32,388 nt of DNA, taken from assembly GCA_026260175.1 (NCBI GenBank), contig JAKCWW010006335.1, positions 508 through 32,895 of the forward strand. The letters are read 5' to 3'. The stretch comes from Reticulitermes lucifugus. Its lineage: Eukaryota; Arthropoda; Insecta; Blattodea; Rhinotermitidae. Below the pieces are notes generated by a model that was given only the letters and a program-made list of their open reading frames with translations, was not told the origin of the DNA and did not search any database. Positions 11,160 to 22,200 of this stretch are shown here, piece by piece; the stretch's first letter is position 1; every line of letters begins with the position of its first letter. Made by a program: the position numbers and the translations under genes.

Positions 11160-11690
11160 ACATGTGACTCTAAACATCACATACCTTATTTCTTCCTAAT
11201 AGTAATACCGTCTAAAGTTTTCTGTATGCCTCTATACACATTCCTAATATTCTTGTTGTCATTGTCTGTCTGATGCTCATGTTCATCAATTGTGCCTTTC
11301 AAATATTCCCAATTTTTGTTCATGAAATGTGTTCTAGTTTCTCTTGTTCAGTTTATCTCCTGTTAAGAAATGAAATTTAGCCTGCTATATATTGTATCTA
11401 AAAATTTTGAACATTTTTCATAAAAGCATGGTTTTTGCTGCTTCAAATTGTGATGTCAAAGTTTTTCTTTGGCTGAAATTTTGACATTTTCTTTCAAACT
11501 TCCCCATTCCAAGCTGCAGACCTGTTTTGAAATTGTAACCTTATAATGTTCTTGTATTTTCATATTGTTCAGCTTCTTGAAATCACCTGTGCTGGACACT
11601 AGTACTTGTACTGTACCATTCATATAACCCACTTCTGAACGCAAAATTGTCATTTTCCACAACTGATATTAATGGCTATACAAGAGCAAT
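11160..11690 (-). mobile_element. RTE-like non-LTR retrotransposon fragment, middle of the ORF
   Basis: The minus strand reads, with stops and frameshifts, as the part of the RTE-like ORF just after the endonuclease. Seen pieces are LNNMKIQEHYKVTIS, then ENVKISAKEKL, then a segment matching the usual LKQxKPWF(D/Y)EECSKFLD block, and NIRNVYRGIQK near 11230. In intact relatives these blocks appear in this order before the reverse transcriptase. Both ends are missing. It lies between the two convergent genes and is a dead fragment. Confidence 0.65.
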
Positions 11691-13227
11691 GTAAGTACTT
11701 CTGTACGCATCTTGACCTGAAGCATCACGCAGTACCACCACCTCTAATACAATTTTCTAAGTACATTATACTGACAGTACAATAATATTAACACGGCTCA
11801 GTGTCAAGGTATCAAATTAAAGAATGGTTGTTGTGTTGTTGGTGTGAAGTCTGTAACTGAAACGGCTACACTCACAACATGGGTGCAATCAGGCATAATG
11901 CAGGGTACCACTTGGGTTGGTAGCCCTGGCATGGTTTTAGAGACAATTCAAAATGCATGATATAGGTGAATGATACAGAACTAAGAAACCAGGGGAAGAG
12001 CCAGTGTATTGACATATCACGGCTTACAGAGATTAACACTCCAAACACCTCTAAATCATAGGAAGCCACAGCAACAGTTTGTGCACATCAGGCACAAGAC
12101 TGCCTCTTCACAGTGAAGACATAATTCACTTACATGAAATTCTGCTGCATGAAATCACTGCTGGACCACACAAAACACAATAAGCAGCCCAACAACATCA
12201 GTCTATGCTACACCCCATAAGACGACAAGATGAGTCTTCTTGTTCAAACACAAACATTTTGTCACATGAAGGAAAATGTTATGTAACAAGATGGCAGAGA
12301 GGATTGTTCAATTCACTCTGTGATGTTAACCATGTAAAAAAAAAACTGACAAAAATAATGTACACCATAAAGTATCTAAAGACATATGTGTAGACAACCT
12401 TTCATTATCAGCCTCCTGTTCAATATGGACAAAATCTACATCTTAAGACTATTTTTCAAATCATAAGAGGAACAAAATGTCCACTGAAAGAACAAGAAGC
12501 AGGTACAGGAAATCATGAGATGTCTAAAGAAGGATTGTGTTGTCTACTGTGTGCATCTGAATAACAGACAAAAGAAACAGGAGTGAAAGAAAACCTCATA
12601 AATTGTTGACATTTGCATCGTAAGTTACAACCTGGTTTCTGTTCTGATACAAATGAAATCAAAACACCTTCCACCTCCATATGTTTCATAATACTTTAAA
12701 TATATGTCAGCTTATGGGCATGTTCCAATGTACATTCTAGAATATTCTCAAAAGAAAGCAAGATAGCCAAGCTTAGATATTTACAATTTATTTGGAATAT
12801 CTCCCTTCCCACCTAATACTTCTCAATGATCAGGAGATCATTATCATGGTAACATAGTAGAAACCACTCCCGCCATTACAATACCAACATGTATCTTAAC
12901 CAAACAGTGAAAGGAATCTTCATGTAGGTTTAGCCTGTTAACTCTAGAACAAACCAACAGCAAAAGTATATGTATGTCCCTCACCACGAGAAGCAGTCAA
13001 AAAACAATAGCACCTAAGTATAACACTACTCATATACATGTGCTCAACAACAACAGACAGTGCCAGTTGGAAATTGCCTCATAATTTTGTGCTGAAAATA
13101 TATTAAAACACGCACAATTTCAGAAGCCTGACACATCACCATCATAGGAGCAGCATGGCCTGCAGGCAGTGGCACAGCATTTCTACAATTTACTTGTGAA
13201 GATGGTGTGAATGTGCTGCAAGACCTG
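11691..13227. other. Intergenic DNA, including the likely AdSS 3' UTR
   Basis: No gene recognised. The part nearest 13227 should be transcribed from the minus strand as the AdSS 3' UTR. The remainder is unassigned and without clear repeats to the eye. Confidence 0.5.
12787..12792 (-). promoter_or_regulatory. Possible AdSS polyadenylation signal
   Basis: TTTATT on the plus strand is AATAAA on the minus strand, about 435 bp after the AdSS stop codon. It is one candidate only; the hexamer is common in AT-rich DNA. Confidence 0.3.
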
Positions 13228-13280
13228 CTAGTACACACTGACGATGGACTCGCGGCCCTTTCCTACACCAATCCATTTCA
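13228..13280 (-). other. AdSS: AdSS exon F (last coding exon)
   Basis: 53 bp after a 136 bp intron. Acceptor TTGCAG ends at 13281. It completes Val, then [16 protein letters not shown] and TAG. Family enzymes end in a very similar block. Confidence 0.94.
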
Positions 13281-16200
13281 CTGCAACATGTCAAATAGTT
13301 TCAGATTAAGTACATGAATAACTGATTCATAGACTGCATGTGGTTGAAAGGGTCAAAATGTGAAAAGCTGGGTTTGGGGCCAGCAAGGAAGCAGACTGGT
13401 TTACAAACATACATACCAGGCACTTGAATCTGCTCCTCAATCATTTCAATATACTTCTTTGCATTGTGCGGCAGCTTCTCATAATCTCGGATGTCTGCTG
13501 TACTGGTCTGCCAGCCAGGCAAAGTGATGTACTCTACCTGTTAACAATGCAGCAACACTAGAACCCATACAATACTCCAAGCACACACAGCCTCACAGGA
13601 AGGACACATACCTCCACACTCCCAAGTTCTGCTGTGTTGGACGGGAAGTAGTTGATCTTCTTGCCCTTGCTCCTGTACGACACACCGACCTTTATTTCTG
13701 CCAGTGAGTCCAGGATGTCCAGTTTGGTTATGCACAGTCTGCACATAACAAGAAAAACAAATGTGAATTACAAACCGTCCATATTACATACAATTAAAAA
13801 CACATTAAAATGTATTCATATTGAAAATATAAAAGTGTAAAACATAAAACACATACTGACTTGTGTTACTGTAACCACAAAATGTTTTTAGTTGTCAGTT
13901 TTCTTCAGTAAGACTGTGCCAACACCAGTTAACAGGGCAAAGAACAGACATTGTTAATGAACCTTACTTTCCTTGCACACCAATATGAATACACCATTAT
14001 GAATACACATTTTGAACTTTAACTTTTATCACATTTTATGTCCATGTCATGTGGGTCCTGTAACTGTGGCAAGGCACATCCTCAGGTTGTGGATGGAGGA
14101 GACAGCCTCCACATATTTAGGGTAACTGCAAACATATTGAATAAGCAGATGCACACAGCCAGAATGGGGTGGTCCTCCAGTTGGGTATTGGGCGCCCTAA
14201 CTACAAATTATCCATGTTATGAAATGTTAAGATGGTCATGGACTTGGACGGATCCTTTGGTATGATCTAAGTAATGGAAAATGGATGTGAGATTTGGACG
14301 TTTGAAAGTAAAATTCTTCAAAAGTCATGGTCACTGAACACAGGTGCAAGAGAATTTACAAAGTATAGGTTAGGTTTAGTGGAAGTACAGGAGGTCACAC
14401 TGGACACGAGAGGCAATGAACGTGCAATTATACTTTTTTTCCATGGAAGGGGAATAAGAATTATCAGTTAGGGACAGGATTCTTTTGTACACACGAGAAT
14501 GATATCAGCGATTAAGAGATTAAAGCTTCTTAGTGATATGATGTTTTGCATAGTACTACGAGGTTGCTGGTGTGACACTATTATGAATGTATGTGCCCCA
14601 AGGTAAAGTTCACCTTATGACATGCCATTAAGGCACTGGGGCGGGGTGGGGGTGTATAGGTATAACTCTATCCTTTTTTTAACCTGGGTGCTAGATGCAG
14701 GTAGGTGGTCAATGCGACACCCTAGCCACTTTACAACCCCCCCCCCTTCCCGGGAAAGAGACTGGTACCCATTTTACAGAGACTGGGTGGGCCTCAGGGC
14801 CAGTCTGGACGGGTGCAAAAAATCTTGCCCTACACATGCCCCAACTGAGGAGAAAAGTGGCAACGAAAAGCACAGTTTCGATGAGGAACTGGAGCAGGTG
14901 TTCGAGCAGTTCCTCATGCACCACATGAAAATTGTGTTAGGAGATTTCAATGCAAAATTAGGGAGAGAATATATTTTCACACTAACAACAGGGAATGAGA
15001 TTCTACATGAAAATAGTAGTTGTTTGGTCATGGACTAAATTTTGCTTCACTGTACTGTGGCAACTTGACAACGTTGCAAGGTATTCGGTTATTCCCCATG
15101 TGCGACTCATGCACATTCCTTTGTGTCGCGTATGTAACTGCGCGCCAGTATGCCATACTCCACTGTACAGTAGAGATGCAAGCTGCTAGCTACAGTGTAT
15201 TTCATTCATATATACATTCCATGGATCCATTTGTCACAAGACAACAAGGATGTGGAATAAGTCATAAACTTACAAAAAAATATACACAATTTTACAGTGC
15301 AAAATATTACAAACATTTTATACACAGTAGTATAGGTCAGTATTATAGGTCATCTGTACAAATAAAAAATTCATCTACAGAGTATAAGGAGTGTGCATTT
15401 AAGTATCTTCTTAGTGCTACTTTAAATTGTCTGTTCATTCTTAAGATCTGTGAAACTATGTGGTAAACTGTTGAAAATTCTGATGCCAGAATAGAATGCA
15501 CTTTTCTGAAAACAAGATAGGCTGGCAATTGGTCCATGAAGATGGTGCTTATTCCTTGTATTGAAACTGTGTACTGATGAATTTGTTTGAAAATTGTCTT
15601 GATTATTAACAAAGAAGTTCATTAAAGAAAATATGTATTGGCATGGAACAGGTAAAGTCTCTTAATTTTTTAACTAGACTTCTACATGGAGTTCTAGGAT
15701 GTGCACCAACCATAATTCTGATGGTTTTCTTTTGTAAAGTGAATATTTTCTTGCTGTTGGAAGAATTACCCCAAAAAATGATTCCATACTTTATAATACA
15801 GCAAAAATATGCAAAATAAATTGATTTTAGAGTGTCAATGTTGCTGATATGGAACATCGACCTAGCTGTGTTACATGCTCCACTTAATTTGGGAATCATT
15901 TGATCAATATGATTGTTCCAATTTAGGCGGTTATCAAGTTGTAAGCCAAGAAATTTTGTATTTACAGTTTCCTCTATACACTTATCTTTGCAACCAACAG
16001 TCAATGCACAGTGTGGTGAATTATTCATTACAAATTTCATTCTATTTGTTTTATCTAGATTTAGGACTAACTTATTAGCAACAAACCACTCAATCATATG
16101 ACAGAGAACTAAGTTTGATATTGTAGAGAAATCAACAAAAGTTCTGTTAGAAATTATCACGCTAGTGTCATCAGCAAATAATATTGGTTCTGAAAACGAA

Positions 16201-19200
16201 TTTATTCTCAGTGGAAGGTCATTTACATAAAATATGAACAATAAGGGCCCTAGAATGGACCCTTGGGGGACTCTATGTTTCAATGTAACCCAGCCAGAGA
16301 AAAAATTTTTAGTTGAAATGGGTGATTTGATTTCAACTTTCTGTCTTCTGATTGTCAAATAGGACCTCAGCCAATCTGCACTTACTCCTTGAATGCCATA
16401 GAAATGTAATTTAGCTAACAAAATTTTATGATTTATGCAGTCAAAAGCCTTTGCTAAATCACAGAAAATTCCTCCAACATGTATTTTTTGGTTAAGAGAT
16501 TTGAATACACCATCTGTTAGTCTGAATGCAGCATTTTCAGTAGATATACCTTTCCTAAAAGCATGCTGTTCTGTGACCAGTATGTTGTTAGTATGCAGAT
16601 GTTGGCTTACCTACTGTGAATAGCTTCCTCGAATACTTTAGAAAAAACGGTTAGTAGTGAAATAGGACTATAATTTGTCATATTAGTTTTGTCTCCTTTC
16701 TTGTACAGTGGTTTTACTAATGCAATTTTGAGACAGTCTAGGAAAATACCTTTATATTTTGAGTGATTACAAATGAAGCTTAATGGGTGACTAATGACAG
16801 ATGCACAAGTTTTTAAGATTTCACTTATTTCATCATAACCTGAAGAGTTTTTTGGTTTAAGGGAACGTATTATACTTTATATCTCCGCTTCAGTGATTGG
16901 GATTATTTTTATGCTAGGGAAGTTTCCAGGAAATGAATCTTTTAAAAATGAGATGGTATCTCCTTTCTCAAATTTCTGTACGTTTCATTTTTCAGTAAGT
17001 GTTAAAAAAGAAGTTACTGAAGGAACTGTCCATGTTTTTTGGATCCTTTAATTTTCATTGTTCACGAGGAAGGAGGGAATCTTTTCTGTTGGATGTATTT
17101 TTCCTGTCTCTTTATAATGTTCCATGTTGTTTTGATTTTATTACTAGATTTTGCTATAAGTCTACTGTAGTGTTGCTTCTTAGCTTCTTTTATAACTTTT
17201 TTTTTTTAAATTGGACAATATTTAATGCAATGTGCCTTTGCTTTTGTATCATTGTGGTTCTTAGTGAAGGTGTTTTAGACTTCTTTTATGTTTGCATGAT
17301 ATTTTTATTCTTTGTGTGATCCAGTCATTCTTTGTGTGATCCAGTCATTCTTTTTCTTATTTGTACTTTTACATTTAACTGGAAAACTTGCTTCAGAAAT
17401 ATTCAGGAAAGTACTCAGAAATGAGTTTAACATATAGTTAGTACCTTGGTTTTGATAAACAGATCCCCACATATCTTTGTTTAATAGTGTCCAAAAGTTT
17501 TTGACAGTATCACTGTTTTTTTTTGTGTCGTGAAGGGCCCCGCAGCAGATGCTACGGACACACCGCAGCCTTAAGGCTTCTTGTGCAACCCCTGTGATGA
17601 AGATGAGCAGTTTTTTTTTACCAAGTTTTACAATAAATGGAGCACCAGTGGAATGAAATTGACAGGTGAAAACTGACAACTTGGAGAAAAACCTGTCCCA
17701 GTGCCACTTTGGCCACCACAAATCTCACATGGACTGACCCGGGATTGAACCAGGGCCTCCGCGGTGAGAGGCTGGCGACTAACCACCTGAGCCATGGCAC
17801 AGCCATCACTATTTATTAATCTTGTTCTCTGCTTTAAAGGAATTTTGTTTGTTGCTGCATATATATTATTGATTGTGACAAACTGAGCATCATGGTCTGC
17901 TAGGCCATTTATTAGGGGAGATGTATAAGATGTCTTTAGTCCACTATTATCCACAAATATATTCTCAATGGCTGTACTTGAGTTATTTTGAATTCTTGTT
18001 GCAAAATATACTGTATGCAATATAATTATATGTTGTTAATAATTATGACAGTTGTTTTTTCTGGCTGCTTTCAATGAGATAATCTGTGTTTATGTCACCA
18101 CAAATTAAAAATTCAGCTTTCGGTTTATACAGATATTTCAAAGTATCATCTAGATTTTTAATAAATCGATTAAAATCTCCTGTAGGCGCTCTGTATAAGC
18201 TCAATATAATTAATTTAGATGCCTCAGTTTCTAGTTCAACTGCACAAAATTCCCAGTTCTTTTTCTTTACAGTTACGTGAGATATCAATTTTGTTAACAT
18301 TCAGGTCTATGCAAACAAAAATACACATACCTCCCTTCTGTAGGTTGTTACGGCAGAAACCGGATGCAAATATATAACGTGGTAACATTAGGTGCAGGAG
18401 GTCCTGCTCTTCCATGTAACGTTCACTAAAGCATAGTATGAAGGGATTTATGTTATCTACTTCAAAAGCATTTATTAATTCATCACTTTTGCTCTTAGTT
18501 GCCTAACATTTTGATTAAAGATATGTAATGAATTAGATAAGTCTACATTTTTATCATGGTCTATGAAGTCCAATTAGTTACAATCAGTATACCTTAAGCA
18601 CGTTTGTTCTTTTGCTTTTAATCTAAAATAGGAGAGGCTCTTGCACAACAGCAATACTGATAACACCCGACACATGATCATCACCCAATCTCTTAGCAGT
18701 AAGAAGCGTAAGCTTCCTCTTCTTTGTTATACATAGCAAGTGCACCACAGGGGTGTATTGTGGCTTATTATTCAACAGTGTCACCATAGTGGTGAAATAG
18801 TAGTTCTGAACTATTCATTGTGTTAATTGTATATTACTCATCTATACATGAACAGTGCATTAACTGTGATTATACATGATCAAGTGCATGTGAAGTGATT
18901 AGTGGAACTATTTACACACATCAGATTTACAATTAGATAAATGTCAGATTCATCACTAGCTAAATTAATAAATTTATATATTGAACCAACCCTTATAATT
19001 AACTGGGTGAAGGTGGAGGAGCTGAAGGTAAGATTTGACAAGTTGCCTGATATGTGGTCTAAATATGAATTCAAGAAGAATTGGACTGTTTTGATGACAC
19101 AACAGATCACTCAGCTGATCGAGAGCAATTTGAAAATCAATATTATTACGTTCAAGCTAAGTGCAATGAATTGTTAAATCCAGGTGTTACTCCACCAAGA

Positions 19201-22200
19201 TCGCGACACAGTTCTGACAATGGCAGTCAACACACATCTTCCGCAGTGTCTAGTAATTCATACATTCAACTGCCATGGTAATGTCTGCGACTGGCCACAT
19301 TTCAGGGACACATTATTTCAAACTCTTAGAGATAATGCAAACCCCAGGAGAATTCAACCCTGTATTCCGGTTTGTTTACAACCTACAGAGTCGTCACATT
19401 ACCGCGTGACTTTGACCTATATATACTCCTGTTCGGACACCGTACGGTTAGTACACCACTAACAAACAAATGGTGAACACGAAGTAGCTAATGCAGGTAT
19501 GTACAATGATAACACTTCAATAGCCGTTCTACCAAACATAACCATTATATAATTTTGATTTGAATCTTAAATATCTTAGCTTAAAAATGTTTTAATATTG
19601 TTTTCAGTGTCCACAAACTCAACACAGTTAACGACATTTTATCAACCTAACTTATATTTTAATGAGTACCATACGTGTATAGCTGGTGTAATAAACAATT
19701 GAGTCCCTGAAGATGAACTGTGACATGGTTCGAAACATGTTGGACTTTTTTTTAATATAGACTGTATTAAATAACATGATAAAGAGTGTACATTTGTCGG
19801 AACACGATTTTATGTAATCCAGTAAGTTTTTATTTAAGGTCTGAGCATTTTGGTGAAGGATAGATACCACACGAGATTTTAAATCCTTTCTGTTACCTAC
19901 TACCTCTGGTTCTGACGTAGATGTTTGATACCAACACTTGTCCACAAAAAACCATCACTTCTAGTTTTGGGTTGTTTTCGAGGTCTTTTTGATGAAATCG
20001 TATTTCCCTTATCTTCTCTTTCTTCATGATTTCCACCCACTCCTCGTACTTGCCGTGGCTTGTCTCTCACAGAGAACACATTGTTTGTTGTATCATATGC
20101 TCTTTTCTAAAGTGGTTCGTTTTCAGCATGCACCTCTTGCTGTCCTTGCCTAGGGTCACTCTTTTTTTACCCTTCTGTTATTTAGCTTCTGTTTTCTTGA
20201 AGTCCGAGGTGCATTATTTTTTATTCTGCTGTCCTGTCATATTTATTTTCTGAAGTGATCTCTTCATGAGTAGGATCCATCTGATCCAGTTTCCATTTTA
20301 GGGTGATGGGTTGTATCTTCGGTCTTGTCAAAATATTCTTTATATTACTTACAATTATATTAGCCATCAGTGTTTTACCGGATGCGTTCATATGTAATCC
20401 ATGTCGTGTGAAGAACTCTCTAGCTGAGATGGTTTGTATTATTGTTACATGATACATCGTCTTCATCATTTTAGATAATTTTCTATTAAACATTTGTACC
20501 TCCTTATTAATACATGAATGTGAAGGTGAAAAATCAGAGGAAGACAATCGGTTTGAGGGGGCACGCGGTGGCGCAGTTGGTTGAGGCACTGCTCTACAAG
20601 CCGGAAGGTCGCGGGTNNNNNNNNNNNNNNNNNNNNNNNNNNNNNNNNNNNNNNNNNNNNNNNNNNNNNNNNNNNNNNNNNNNNNNNNNNNNNNNNNNNN
20701 NNNNNNNNNNNNNNNNNNNNNNNNNNNNNNNNNNNNNNNNNNNNNNNNNNNNNNNNNNNNNNNCTGACAACCTTACCACCTTCATGTGCCGATTGTCAAG
20801 AAATCTGGGAGCCTCAACCTCCTGGACCCTAAGGGTCTGTCCAGGCCTGTACAGGGATTGCTTTACCTTACCTTTTACAATCAGTTTGAAGAGAAATTAC
20901 ACGTAATAAACTGACTAAAAAACTATGGATGTGAGTCTCTTACATTTTTATTTCATTATAAATAAATAAATATATTGTACAGAAATGTATGTATATTGTA
21001 TAGAAATGTATATACTGTATATATGGTACATATATACTCTGCAGGTCTGTATGTCCACTAGTGGTACAGTCATTCACTATATAGGATGAGGTTGTCAGTC
21101 CTCTAACCCCCAGGAAATACACAGTTTTAAATGGGAATTTTGTGTTTGATTTGCTCAACGTTTTTCAGGAACATAACCCTGGCATAAAACGAGAACTACA
21201 AGTATTTCAGATTGGAAACTTCCAACTTATCTGCAACTGGCAGATGAAGCATTTAATCAACCTGCTGCTATAGATATCCTTATAAGGGCAAATGTCTTCT
21301 ATAAAATTTTACGCCCTGGCAAGAAGACAAGGCCGGGCAACTACCCTGTGCTGCAGGAAACTGTGCCTGGATGGACAGTTTCTGGCAAGACACCAGCTGC
21401 TGTACCCAATCACTCAACACATCAGATGCTACTAATCAGAGATGATACCACTCTTGATGAAAAACTACAACATTTCTGGGATCTAGAATCCTTTGATCAG
21501 TTAGCTTTGTCTCCAGAGCAAAGCCACTGTGAACAGCATTTCACAGATAACACTACGCAGCGAGAGAACGGCAGATTCGTCATATGTCTACCACTCCAAG
21601 ATGGATGCCAAACACCGTGGATGCTCCAGACAAACGGCAGAACACAGACTTCTGTAGATTGAGAATAGGCTTTCAAGGAATGAAGAGTTGAAGCATGAAT
21701 ATCATGCCTTCATGCAAGAATATCAGCAACTAGGCCACATGCAGCCAGCTGAACCCAATCTTCCAGAAGCAACATGTTTTTACTTACCGCATCATCCAAT
21801 ATTCAAGGCATCCAGTACAACCACTTCCACAAGAGTTGTATGTGACGGCAGTGCCAAGACTTCTACAGGCCTGTCACCCAATGACATACTAATGGTTGGA
21901 CCTACGGCTCAACAGATTTATATTCCGCTGTTCTTTGCTTTAGAACGCATCAGTTTGCTTTACTGCTGACACTGCCAAAATGTACAGACAAATTCTAGTC
22001 CCATCACAGGACAAAAACCTTCAGAGAATCCTATGGAGATCATCTCCAGATGAACCCATCCTGGAGTTCAAGCTTACTGAAGTCATGTATGGGACTGCTT
22101 CAGCTCCATTCCTTGCCACTAGGTGTCTGAATAAACTAGCAGAAGACAATGAGCAGCTACATCCCAAGGCAGCTCAGCTGTTACACAATGATTTTTATGT

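Larger units (their letters stand above)
15210..18600 (-). mobile_element. CR1/Jockey-type LINE, ORF2 endonuclease and reverse transcriptase, inactive
   Basis: Minus strand, 5' to 3'. Endonuclease: [19 protein letters not shown] near 18540, then [15 protein letters not shown] and CGDINTDYL (18043-18300), and [15 protein letters not shown] near 17890. After the SINE at 17519-17804 the linker and reverse transcriptase follow: [19 protein letters not shown] region near 16440, a 271-codon open stretch (16421-15606) with [12 protein letters not shown] and [10 protein letters not shown] (catalytic FADD, about codons 82-85), then the C-terminal domain to about 15340 and a 3' UTR to about 15210. Several stops and frameshifts and a truncated 5' end make it dead. 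A 20 bp tandem duplication lies at 17307-17350. RT-based family placement is from memory. Confidence 0.88.

Noticed and set aside
14622..15038. 138-codon plus-strand reading frame as a gene
   Set aside because: It runs from a SINE into an RTE-like endonuclease fragment and is a chimera of two repeats.
17725..17804. A tRNA gene on the minus strand
   Set aside because: A and B boxes are present, but the segment continues into a SINE body flanked by target duplications and lacks a proper tRNA fold end.
20514..20906. Reading frames across the N run
   Set aside because: They are open only because N codons cannot be stops.
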